Shown: piece by piece, positions 56,928 to 64,000 of the stretch
Position numbering within the stretch: the first letter of the stretch is position 1
Layout: every line of letters starts with the position of its first letter
Assembly: GCF_003344925.1 (NCBI RefSeq)
Contig: NZ_CP031188.1
Coordinates: 1-64,000 of the forward strand
DNA length: 64,000 bases
Source of the DNA: Flavobacterium arcticum
GTDB lineage: Bacteria; Bacteroidota; Bacteroidia; Flavobacteriales; Flavobacteriaceae
Reading direction: 5' to 3'
Translations under genes and position numbers: made by a program
Notes under the pieces: generated by a model
The model's database searches: none
What the model was told of the DNA's origin: nothing
Seen by the model: only the letters and a program-made list of their open reading frames with translations

Positions 56928-58016
56928 GTGACTAAACACAAAAATCACCATACCGCACTACATGAAAAAGATGGCATTAGCCGTCCTGAAAGCGTTAGTG
57001 TAACATCTATAGCAAATATTACACAGCTAAGAAAAAAGCAACCTACTGCTGACGAATTAGTTAAAGGTATACTAGAACATAATAAAACAGCACTAAGCCG
57101 TGCCATAACACTTGTAGAGAGTACCAACCCTACCCATCTTGAAAAAGCAATGGCGGTTATAAATCAATGTCTTCCTTATGCTAATAAATCTGTACGAATA
57201 GGTATTACAGGAGTACCAGGAGTAGGTAAAAGTACTTTTATAGAAGCTTTTGGGAAACACCTTACAAGCTTAGGGCGAAAAGTAGCTGTGCTGGCTGTAG
57301 ACCCCAGTAGCTCTATGTCGCATGGTAGTATACTAGGCGATAAAACCCGTATGGAAGAACTGGTTAAAGATGAAAATGCCTACATTAGACCTTCGGCATC
57401 GGGCGATACACTAGGCGGTGTAGCACGAAAAACCCGAGAAGCCATTATTCTTTGCGAAGCTTGTGGTTTTGATACTATAATTATTGAAACTGTAGGTGTA
57501 GGACAAAGCGAAACTGCCGTGCATAGCATGGTCGATTTTTTCCTATTATTAAAAATAGCTGGTGCAGGCGATGAGTTGCAAGGCATTAAGCGTGGTATTA
57601 TGGAAATGGCAGACTTGATAGTTATTAATAAAGCCGATGGTGATAACATTAAAAAAGCAAAATTAGCGAAAACGGAGTTTAATCGGGCATTGCATTTATT
57701 CCCCGCCAAGAGTTCGGGGTGGCAGCCTAAAGTGAGTACATGTAGTGCCATTACTCATGATGGTATAGCCGATGTATGGCAAGTAGTAAACGAGTATTTT
57801 GAAATGGTAAAAGACAATCATTATTTTGATGCAAAACGTGCCGACCAAAACCGTTACTGGCTTACCGAAACAATTAACGAACAACTAAAAAGTAGTTTTT
57901 ATGCTCGTGAAGATATCACTCCGCTACTGGAACAATATAAAAAAGCAGTGCAAAACAACGAACTTTCGCCGTTTGCAGCCGCACAATTTTTATTGGAAAA
58001 ATATTTTGAGAAGTAA
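56928..58016 (+). CDS. meaB: Methylmalonyl-CoA mutase-associated GTPase MeaB
   Basis: G3E-type P-loop GTPase that guards and reactivates adenosylcobalamin-dependent methylmalonyl-CoA mutase. The 362-residue protein has P-loop GVPGVGKST, VDPSSSMSHGSILGDKTRM (partial) and NKADGDN. The start is GTG at 56928. The mutase genes are not in the window; with the adenosyltransferase at 47546 it implies that the organism uses B12-dependent propionate or branched-chain metabolism. Confidence 0.95.
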   Translation: MTKHKNHHTALHEKDGISRPESVSVTSIANITQLRKKQPTADELVKGILEHNKTALSRAITLVESTNPTHLEKAMAVINQCLPYANKSVRIGITGVPGVGKSTFIEAFGKHLTSLGRKVAVLAVDPSSSMSHGSILGDKTRMEELVKDENAYIRPSASGDTLGGVARKTREAIILCEACGFDTIIIETVGVGQSETAVHSMVDFFLLLKIAGAGDELQGIKRGIMEMADLIVINKADGDNIKKAKLAKTEFNRALHLFPAKSSGWQPKVSTCSAITHDGIADVWQVVNEYFEMVKDNHYFDAKRADQNRYWLTETINEQLKSSFYAREDITPLLEQYKKAVQNNELSPFAAAQFLLEKYFEK

Positions 58017-58021
58017 GTTAT

Positions 58022-58111
58022 TTTGTCATTCTGAATGTAGCGCAGCAGAATGAAGAATCTAAAATAAATAAGAGATTCTTCACTACATTTCATTTCGTTC
58101 AGAATGACAAA
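58022..58111. repeat. Dispersed palindromic repeat, family A, copy 2
   Basis: Outer arms TTTGTCATTCTGAA (58022-58035) and TTCAGAATGACAAA (58098-58111) form a perfect 14-base inverted repeat; inner arms GAAGAATCT (58052-58060) and AGATTCTTC (58073-58081) form another. It shares its core with 19217-19321 and lies directly behind meaB. Confidence 0.85.
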
Positions 58112-58135
58112 CTGAATACTGCAACTGTAAACTGA
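58111..58135. repeat. Dispersed repeat, family B, copy 2 (inverted)
   Basis: The reverse complement reads TCAGTTTACAGTTGCAGT then ATTCAGT, nearly the same as the left arm at 62442-62465. It abuts the family A repeat. Confidence 0.75.
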
Positions 58136-58142
58136 TTATTAT

Positions 58143-58373
58143 TTATTGCTTCTCGTAGCGCTCCATTTCGCGATCATAAAAAGCATTAGACTGTTCTATA
58201 AGCTTTTCCATTTCAACCTCTAATTCATTCTCATCTAAATCATCGGCTTCTTCCATTATCTCTACCTCATCATCTTTAAGGTTAATTATAAAACGAGGAT
58301 AATCTAAATGAATGATAAATATATCTTCAGGATGATCAGTATTATCGGCAAGTACAAATTTTGGTAATTCCAT
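58143..58373 (-). CDS. Small acidic protein of unknown function
   Basis: A 76-residue acidic protein. It begins MELPKFVLADNTDHPED and has YPRFIINLKDDEVE, followed by a glutamate-rich C-terminal helix. No domain is recognised. Similar short proteins occur in Flavobacteriaceae beside the MATE gene. It is leftward and lies 42 bases from the MATE gene's end, so both may share a transcript. Confidence 0.7.
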   Translation of the reverse strand: MELPKFVLADNTDHPEDIFIIHLDYPRFIINLKDDEVEIMEEADDLDENELEVEMEKLIEQSNAFYDREMERYEKQ

Positions 58374-58415
58374 AATAGTTATAAAGTTTGAATGTCTAAA
58401 GTCGTAAAGTAAAAA

Positions 58416-59792
58416 CTACGCCCCTTGACTAATAAGTTTCTTAGTTAAATAATTAAAGCGAATATACAAAAATAATGCAGCAGCTGTAAGCCCCGCAAGT
58501 AATCCTATCCATATTCCTGCTGCTCCTAATGAAGTATATAAGCCTAAATATAATGATATAGGGAAACCAATAATCCAATAGGATATAAATGTAAGTATAG
58601 TTGGTATTTTTACATCTTGTAAGCCCCGTAATGCGCCAAGTACTACCACTTGTATACCATCAGATATTTGGAAAACAGCTGCAACAAGCAGTAATTGTGC
58701 TGCTATTTTTATTACTACGGCATTCTCTGCAAGCAATGCCTCGTCAGTCATGTCTAAGAAAAACTGTGGTAGATAGTTATGAAAAATAACAAACAATAAA
58801 GCAAACACAATTTCTATTATTACAGACAGTAAAAAAATAGATCGTGCTACCAATAATAATTTTTTATAATCTTTCAATCCCTTTTGGTTACCCACTCGTA
58901 TCATAGAAGCCACACTTAATCCCATAGCAAACATAAATGTCATACTAGCTAAGCTAAGTGCTATTTGATTGGCTGCTTGGCTAGATTTACCTATGTAACC
59001 TGATAACCAAACTGCCATAGTAAACAAGGCTACTTCAAAAAACATTTGCATAGACGATGGTAGTCCTAATGCAGTAATTCTGCGTAACATTGATTTTTTA
59101 ATTTCGCTAAAACTAAAGTTGGTAAAATATATTTTTAGCTGCTCATTTTTAGCTAGTATATAGTGCATATATACTAGCATAAATATTCTTGATACTACTG
59201 TACCTAAAGCAGCACCAATAATACCCATTTCAGGAAAAATCCATATACCATATATAAGGAAGTAATTGACTATTACATTGATAACATTAGATATAATTAC
59301 CGCATACATAGCATATTTAGTAAGCGATAAACCATCGGCAAACTGCTTATACCCCTGAAATATAACCATTGGTAATAATGAGAATGCCACCCAATCTATA
59401 TAAGGCGCAGCAAGTGTAACTACTTCTTCAGGCTGACTCATTAAGTACATTAATGGCTTAGCAAACCACACTATACCAAAAAGAAAAACCCCTAATATGG
59501 TACATAAAAATAATCCGTGATGAAAAACAGTACGTACTTTACCTGTATTTTTCTCAGCATCATACTGTGCTACTATGGGTGTTATAGCAGTAGAAAAACC
59601 AATACCTACTGACATAGCTATAAACACCATACTATTACCTAGCGAAGCTGCAGCAAGTTCGGCTGCCCCAAGCTTACCTACCATAATATTGTCTATAATA
59701 CCCGTTATAGTATGCCCTAGCATACCTAGTATTACAGGCCAAGCCAAGCGTATATTGTATTGAAATTCTTTTGTGTAAGTGGATAATTTCAC
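58416..59792 (-). CDS. MATE family efflux transporter
   Basis: A 458-residue multidrug exporter with 12 hydrophobic segments. The paired halves begin YNIRLAWPVILGMLGH and LGLPSSMQMFFEVAL, with AAASLGNS and GFSTAITPIVAQYDAE in the first half. It exports organic cations with Na+ or protons; the substrate is not predictable. I use the GTG at 59792 because the TAnnTTTG box lies at 59811-59818; the ATG at 59852 would place the start before the promoter. Confidence 0.9.
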   Translation of the reverse strand: MKLSTYTKEFQYNIRLAWPVILGMLGHTITGIIDNIMVGKLGAAELAAASLGNSMVFIAMSVGIGFSTAITPIVAQYDAEKNTGKVRTVFHHGLFLCTILGVFLFGIVWFAKPLMYLMSQPEEVVTLAAPYIDWVAFSLLPMVIFQGYKQFADGLSLTKYAMYAVIISNVINVIVNYFLIYGIWIFPEMGIIGAALGTVVSRIFMLVYMHYILAKNEQLKIYFTNFSFSEIKKSMLRRITALGLPSSMQMFFEVALFTMAVWLSGYIGKSSQAANQIALSLASMTFMFAMGLSVASMIRVGNQKGLKDYKKLLLVARSIFLLSVIIEIVFALLFVIFHNYLPQFFLDMTDEALLAENAVVIKIAAQLLLVAAVFQISDGIQVVVLGALRGLQDVKIPTILTFISYWIIGFPISLYLGLYTSLGAAGIWIGLLAGLTAAALFLYIRFNYLTKKLISQGA

Positions 59793-59810
59793 TATTTCTG
59801 CAATTTTTGG

Positions 59811-59818
59811 CAAATGTA
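59811..59818 (-). promoter_or_regulatory. Promoter -7 box of the MATE gene
   Basis: On the minus strand TACATTTG fits TAnnTTTG, 18 bases before the GTG at 59792. This supports the GTG as the true start. Confidence 0.55.
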
Positions 59819-59991
59819 AGCAGAAGAAACGAATCAACACTCTTAATCTCATTTGTTTATCAATTTGAAAATCAGCAAATTAATAGCTATTTTTTCGTAT
59901 TTTAATAAATTATTCCCAAATAATTAACATAAAATTAGAAATACATTCAAATTATACCTAGTAATTTTACTCTATCAAAAACACAATTAAT

Positions 59992-60525
59992 ATGAAAAAA
60001 AACATGATTTTTAAAGGTTTAATACTTGGAGTATTATTCTTTTTAGGTACAAGTAACATTTTTGCACAGGAAATTAACGGAACATCTAATGAGTCAATCA
60101 ATAATTACGACCAAAAATTCCGTTTAGGGTTTGGGCTTAATGCAGGTCCAGCAATAGGCGATTATTTTAATCTTGCTTTAGGTGGCGACGTAAGATTGCA
60201 GTATGATCTTACCCAAAGAACATCATTAACACTTACTACAGGGTACACTCATTTATTTAGTGAAGAAGATTATATTGACGATTTAGGCTATATCCCTGTA
60301 AAAGCAGGTTTTAAGGCTTTTGTATTAGAAGATAACTTTTATGTATTAGGTGAAGTAGGTGCCGGATTTGCGGTAACTAATGATTATAATGAAACTACCT
60401 TTATATGGGCTCCAGGGGTAGGGTATGCTAATGAATACATAGACCTGAGCGTACGTTATGAGGGTATGAATGATTTTAAAACTGACCAAGTGGCACTTCG
60501 ACTAGCTTATGGTTTCAAGTTATAA
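59992..60525 (+). CDS. Small outer-membrane beta-barrel protein
   Basis: A 177-residue exported protein with a signal peptide cleaved near NIFAQ. The mature part has about eight amphipathic beta strands (FRLGFGLNAGPAIG, LTLTTGYTHLF, IDLSVRYEGM) and ends LRLAYGFKL with a final aromatic pattern, as in porin-like outer-membrane proteins. No function is known. A strong terminator follows. Confidence 0.78.
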   Translation: MKKNMIFKGLILGVLFFLGTSNIFAQEINGTSNESINNYDQKFRLGFGLNAGPAIGDYFNLALGGDVRLQYDLTQRTSLTLTTGYTHLFSEEDYIDDLGYIPVKAGFKAFVLEDNFYVLGEVGAGFAVTNDYNETTFIWAPGVGYANEYIDLSVRYEGMNDFKTDQVALRLAYGFKL

Positions 60526-60575
60526 CAGGTTGATAAATAACACCAAAAACTAAAACACAATAACTCGTTTTATAG

Positions 60576-60608
60576 AAACCTATACCTTTAAACTGGTATA
60601 GGTTTTTT
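60576..60608 (+). terminator. Terminator after the outer-membrane protein gene
   Basis: AAACCTATACC / GGTATAGGTTT perfect stem with an 8-base loop and a six-base T-run, 51 bases past the stop codon. Confidence 0.92.
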
Positions 60609-60634
60609 ATTTTTGTTATAACATCACATACTAA

Positions 60635-61519
60635 TCAATCTAACTCTTCACTCGCCAGTTTTCTTTTATAAATATTTATATTCTCTAATACTTTTTCATC
60701 AACTTCTGGTTCATGAATATCATATTTTTGTAATTCATCAAGAATTATTTTAGCCACAAAATAACGAGAAGCCTTTTTATCATCTGCCGGAATTACATAC
60801 CATGGGGCGTGTGGTGTTGATGTTTTTTTTAAAGCATCTTCATAATACTCCTGATATTTATCCCACAATTCACGCTCTTGAAGATCACCAGGCGAAAACT
60901 TCCAATTATGACTTTTCAGTTCAAGCCTACGTAGTAATCTTTGTCTTTGTTCTTCTTTGCTAAGATGCAAGAAAAACTTTAAAACTATTGTACCATTCTC
61001 AGCAAGGTGCTTTTCGAAGTTATTAATCGATTCTATTCGGTTCTTCCAAAAATCATCAGTTACGTCTTCTACTTTTTCAATACCAGGCATATTTTCTTTT
61101 AACAAATACTCAGGGTGCACTCTTGTTACAATTACATTTTCATAATGCGAACGGTTAAACACCCCAAATTTACCGCGCTGTGGCAATGCTTCATAATGTC
61201 GCCACAAATAATCATGACGAAGCTCTTGCGATGTAGGTTGCTTAAAGCTGTATACCATTACCCCTCGGGCGTTAAAATATTTAAAAATTTCACGAATAAG
61301 ACTGTCTTTACCCGAAGTGTCCATTCCTTGAAGGCATATCAGTACACTATAACGATTATTAGCATACATAGCCTCTTGCAATTTACTAAGATCTTTACTT
61401 ACCTCCTTAAGCGCATCTTTCTTTTCATCATCCTTAGTATCGTTATTTATTAAAGTTGGTTGTTCTTTTAGCGATGTAGTTTTACTTACTTTAAATTCTC
61501 TAGTATCCACATGTTTCAT
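60635..61519 (-). CDS. Polyphosphate kinase 2 family protein
   Basis: A 294-residue P-loop kinase that uses polyphosphate to phosphorylate nucleotides. Walker A is GMDTSGKD (65-72) and the catalytic block FNRSHYENV (121-129) has the asparagine-arginine form typical of class III PPK2, which can take AMP to ADP to ATP. The class call is inferred. It stands alone on the minus strand, divergent from the propeller-like gene. Confidence 0.9.
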   Translation of the reverse strand: MKHVDTREFKVSKTTSLKEQPTLINNDTKDDEKKDALKEVSKDLSKLQEAMYANNRYSVLICLQGMDTSGKDSLIREIFKYFNARGVMVYSFKQPTSQELRHDYLWRHYEALPQRGKFGVFNRSHYENVIVTRVHPEYLLKENMPGIEKVEDVTDDFWKNRIESINNFEKHLAENGTIVLKFFLHLSKEEQRQRLLRRLELKSHNWKFSPGDLQERELWDKYQEYYEDALKKTSTPHAPWYVIPADDKKASRYFVAKIILDELQKYDIHEPEVDEKVLENINIYKRKLASEELD

Positions 61520-61592
61520 AAGTGAAATATTTTATCTTTATCCTAAATGTAAGAATTTATATCCTTACACCGTTATCTATAAAATTAATATT

Positions 61593-62435
61593 ATGCAAAA
61601 GTTTCAGTTGCAACTACTTTTCCGCATTATTGGTATTGGTTCGGCTTCAGGACTATTCTTTAATGGCAATTCATTGTTTCTAATATCAGATAACAGTCAT
61701 ATACTTTATGAATACCACATTGACAGTAAAAAGCTAGACAAAACAGCACTTGTATCTAAAGAATATACCGGACCTCTAGAAAATATACCCAAACAAGATA
61801 AAGCAGACTATGAAGCATTGGCGGTAAAAGGTAATGACTTATACCTATTTGGGTCAGGCTCTACAGAGAACCGAAATAGTATAGGGCATATTAATATCGA
61901 AACTAAAGAAGTTTTTCCGCACCTTGATGCCACTGACTTATATCTTACCATGCAAAGTTTTGGCGAAATAAGTCCTGATAATTTTAATATAGAAGCTACT
62001 GTTAATGATGGTAACACTTGGTACTTATTGCAACGCGGTAATGGCACATCGGGGCAAAACGGAATTTTTACGCTTGAAGGTGATATATCTGATATGTTTT
62101 TCCAGATTATTTATAACCCTATCAAGTTACCCAAAATTGGCGGAGCGCAAACAGGTTTTACTGATGCCGTTAAAGTGGGCGATAAACTTTACTTTATAGC
62201 TGCTGCCGAAAAATCAGGTTCTACCTATCTTGATGGTGAAGTAACCGGAACAATCATAGGGACTATAGATATTGAAACCATGAAGCTGGGCGATACCCAA
62301 ATTATAGGGAAAAACAAGTTTGAAGGTATTACCCTTTATAACGATAATGATAAAACATTAGAGTTTTTACTTTGTGAAGATAAAGACAGCGACGAAGCTG
62401 TATCTGATATTTATAAAATAACGATTGATAAGTAA
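61593..62435 (+). CDS. DUF6929-like beta-propeller protein
   Basis: A 280-residue protein with repeated blade-like strands (SASGLFFNGNSLFLIS, ADYEALAVKGNDLYLF, TDAVKVGDKLYFIA), which suggests a beta-propeller and resembles the DUF6929 family. No clear signal peptide, though the N-terminus is hydrophobic. Function unknown. It ends just before the family B repeat at 62442. Confidence 0.6.
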   Translation: MQKFQLQLLFRIIGIGSASGLFFNGNSLFLISDNSHILYEYHIDSKKLDKTALVSKEYTGPLENIPKQDKADYEALAVKGNDLYLFGSGSTENRNSIGHINIETKEVFPHLDATDLYLTMQSFGEISPDNFNIEATVNDGNTWYLLQRGNGTSGQNGIFTLEGDISDMFFQIIYNPIKLPKIGGAQTGFTDAVKVGDKLYFIAAAEKSGSTYLDGEVTGTIIGTIDIETMKLGDTQIIGKNKFEGITLYNDNDKTLEFLLCEDKDSDEAVSDIYKITIDK

Positions 62436-62441
62436 GACGTA

Positions 62442-62513
62442 AAGTTTACAGTCGCAGTGTTCAGTCACGGTAAAAATCTGCTAACTGAGAATATTAACTG
62501 CGGCTGAAAACTT
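62442..62513. repeat. Dispersed repeat, family B, copy 3 (palindromic)
   Basis: Left arm AAGTTTACAGTCGCAGTG plus TTCAGT (62442-62465) is followed by an imperfect inverted right arm (62484-62513; core ACTGCGGCTGAAAACTT). It is the most complete of three copies and lies between the propeller-like gene and the ECF sigma gene. Confidence 0.75.
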
Positions 62514-62575
62514 TTCACTCCCTCTCCCAACCTTTTGTAACATTTGCTGCTCTATATAAACAAAGAGACATTATT

Positions 62576-63124
62576 GTGATAGACGAAAAACTCATAGCAG
62601 CATGCAAGAAGATGCACCGAGATGCCCAACGGCAGGTGTATGAACTTATGGCACCCAAGCTGTACCATACATGCAAAAGGTACTTAAAACGGGAAGAACT
62701 GATAGAGGAGGCAATGGCCGATGCCTTTTATACCATCTTTACCAAACTGGATCAACTGAAAGAAAGTAAAGCCTTTGAAGCATGGGCGCGCAAAATTGCC
62801 GTAAACCAATGCTTACTGAGCTTAAAGCGTAACGTGAACTTTAATATTTATATTGAAGACATGGCTGTGGGAGCAGAACCATCTGAAAGCCAATCGGTCG
62901 GGCTGGAAGAAGAAGATCTGCTGAAATTACTCACACACTTACCCGAAGGATGCAAAACAGTATTTAACCTTTTTGCCATCGAGGGCTATTCGCACAAAGA
63001 AATAGCCACTATGCTGAACATTAGTGAGGGAACTTCGAAATCACAATTAAATGTCTCCCGAACAAAACTCAAAGAATTGGTAAACACTATTTATTATCAA
63101 AACGTGAACAGCAATGGAAAATAA
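62576..63124 (+). CDS. ECF-type RNA polymerase sigma factor (GTG start)
   Basis: A 182-residue sigma-70 family factor with region 2 (LIEEAMADAFYTIFTKL and ARKIAVNQCLLSLKR) and region 4 (GYSHKEIATMLNISEGTSKS). It begins at GTG (62576). The next gene overlaps its end by 11 bases and encodes a membrane protein with a cytoplasmic N-terminus, the usual place for an anti-sigma factor. Confidence 0.92.
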   Translation: MIDEKLIAACKKMHRDAQRQVYELMAPKLYHTCKRYLKREELIEEAMADAFYTIFTKLDQLKESKAFEAWARKIAVNQCLLSLKRNVNFNIYIEDMAVGAEPSESQSVGLEEEDLLKLLTHLPEGCKTVFNLFAIEGYSHKEIATMLNISEGTSKSQLNVSRTKLKELVNTIYYQNVNSNGK

Positions 63125-64000
63125 AGATAAAATATACGAACAGTTTAAAGAAGCTGCGGAACAAGCCGAACAAAAAAGCTTTGATCGTATGGAAGCCGTA
63201 TGGAACCGTGTAGAGGAAAAACTGGACAACAAAAAGAAACGTCGCGCCATAGCTTGGTGGAAATATACTGGCGTAGCTGCACTGCTCCTGTTGTTCATTA
63301 GCATAGGGAATCTTATTATAAATAATAACCCTAATGTTATAATAAACCCTAACACAACACCCGAAAATAATGTAACGGTTATAGATACTCAAAAAATAAA
63401 TGAAACTTTTAATCCTAAGCATGAAAAAGTAATCGAAGAAGAGGTTGTTGTAACTCAACCTGCCGTTACACCTACATCTGGTAATAAAAATGTTTCAGAT
63501 TCGGTATATAAGATGAAGGCAGCGCGGTTTACAACTGCTAAAGAAATAGATAATCCTGAGTACGCTCTTAAAACAAAAGCGATAAAAGAAAAAAGCGTTA
63601 TACAATCATATACTAAACAACTTAATCCTGATGGTACAATTACATTTACAGGTACTGTAGCTGATAAAATAGGTCCTTTACCTGGAGCATCAATTGTCGT
63701 GAAAGGAACCAACAATACAATTAAATCAGATATAGATGGTAAATTTTCAATAAATGTTAAGTCTGGCGATATGTTAATTGTTTCATATGTTAGTTTCGAT
63801 TCAAAAGAGGTAGTAGCTGACTTATCAAATAATAATACTAATGTCGTTTTAGAAGGTGTAGAATTAGAGTCAGTAATTGTAGATAAATACCGTTCGACTA
63901 CTCAAAGAAAGAAAGCTAAAAAGATTACAACGTTATCTTCGCAAGGATATGTTAATAACCAATCATATTACAACTCTGCGATTATAAGTCCTAATGCTTC
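63114..64000 (+). CDS. Anti-sigma-like membrane protein with CarboxypepD_reg-like domain (partial)
   Basis: Starts at ATG 63114 and is open to the window end, giving 295 codons. The N-terminal 48 residues are charged and helical, with the AVWNRVEEKL style seen in anti-sigma domains. One membrane segment (about 48-69) follows, then a Pro/Asn/Val-rich spacer and a CarboxypepD_reg-like beta-sandwich (about 176-248; GTVADKIGPLPGASIVVKG, DGKFSINVKSGDMLIVSY, partial motifs). The next residues, LESVIVDKYRSTTQRKK, resemble a TonB-receptor plug start. It probably controls the sigma factor just upstream. The C-terminus is unseen. Confidence 0.8.
   Translation, partial: MENKDKIYEQFKEAAEQAEQKSFDRMEAVWNRVEEKLDNKKKRRAIAWWKYTGVAALLLLFISIGNLIINNNPNVIINPNTTPENNVTVIDTQKINETFNPKHEKVIEEEVVVTQPAVTPTSGNKNVSDSVYKMKAARFTTAKEIDNPEYALKTKAIKEKSVIQSYTKQLNPDGTITFTGTVADKIGPLPGASIVVKGTNNTIKSDIDGKFSINVKSGDMLIVSYVSFDSKEVVADLSNNNTNVVLEGVELESVIVDKYRSTTQRKKAKKITTLSSQGYVNNQSYYNSAIISPNA

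Noticed and set aside
59793..59852. MATE start at the upstream ATG
   Set aside because: The first 20 residues would lie before and across the -7 promoter box. GTG at 59792 fits the family N-terminus.
1..64000. tRNA, rRNA, CRISPR, prophage or insertion sequence
   Set aside because: No regular spaced repeats, transposase, integrase or GC-rich cloverleaf patterns were seen in the intergenic regions. The strand-switching gene order looks like core chromosome.

Overview
The window looks like the chromosome of a Flavobacterium-like member of the Flavobacteriaceae (Bacteroidetes). The DNA is AT-rich. Start codons rarely have a Shine-Dalgarno sequence, and many genes carry the Bacteroidetes -7 box TAnnTTTG just upstream. 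Gene content fits the same group: a gliding/T9SS-type C-terminal protein, ACR3/ArsC arsenic genes, the rpmB-rpmG-DUF4295-ftsY block, BshC, and many small lipoproteins. dnaA is almost the first base of the window, so this is probably the numbering start of the genome.

Layout. 0-2.6 kb: dnaA, an LMW phosphatase and a short tetrapyrrole-methylase-fold methyltransferase, joined by TAATG overlaps. 2.6-5.0 kb: a leftward arsenic operon (arsR, DUF6428, arsC, acr3) with a palindrome over its promoter. 5.1-11 kb: SulP transporter with a structured leader, a racemase/GNAT pair, NhaA, and a DUF389 membrane protein. 11-16.6 kb: ribH, a TPR protein, recF, DUF2461, murB, and a glycosyltransferase. 16.6-22.2 kb: an ECF sigma factor starting at TTG, a TonB-like protein, lipA, gapA, a purine nucleoside phosphorylase and lpxK. 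22.3-30.5 kb: lipoproteins, a Nif3-like protein, a coiled-coil protein whose zinc ribbon has lost all its cysteines, a hydrolase, bshC, ndk, DUF721, and a class-C beta-lactamase-like serine hydrolase. 30.5-37.3 kb: an outer-membrane protein, ftsY, ribosomal proteins, cinA, an orphan HPt protein, an FAH-family enzyme, an exonuclease and an M15 dipeptidase. 37.3-46.5 kb: a lectin/gliding protein, a lipoyl E2, a glycosyltransferase, Hsp20, ABC-F, and a methyltransferase relative that seems to have lost its SAM site. 46.8-56.7 kb: a LolD/MacB-type ATPase, a PduO-type adenosyltransferase, DUF2795, secA, a CPA1 antiporter, a GlcD-like oxidase, DoxX and an AEC transporter. 56.9-64 kb: MeaB, a MATE exporter, an outer-membrane protein, PPK2, a propeller-like protein, and a second ECF sigma factor followed by a membrane protein that runs off the window end.

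Most of the window is ordinary core chromosome. There is no prophage, insertion sequence, CRISPR array, rRNA or recognisable tRNA. The parts that merit a second look are: a two-hairpin leader in front of sulP; two families of dispersed intergenic repeats; two proteins that keep a family scaffold but have lost the residues that define its activity; a sigma factor started at TTG inside the preceding stop region; an anti-sigma-like protein fused to a CarboxypepD_reg-like domain; and two unannotated small ORFs. I found no convincing undescribed multi-gene system.
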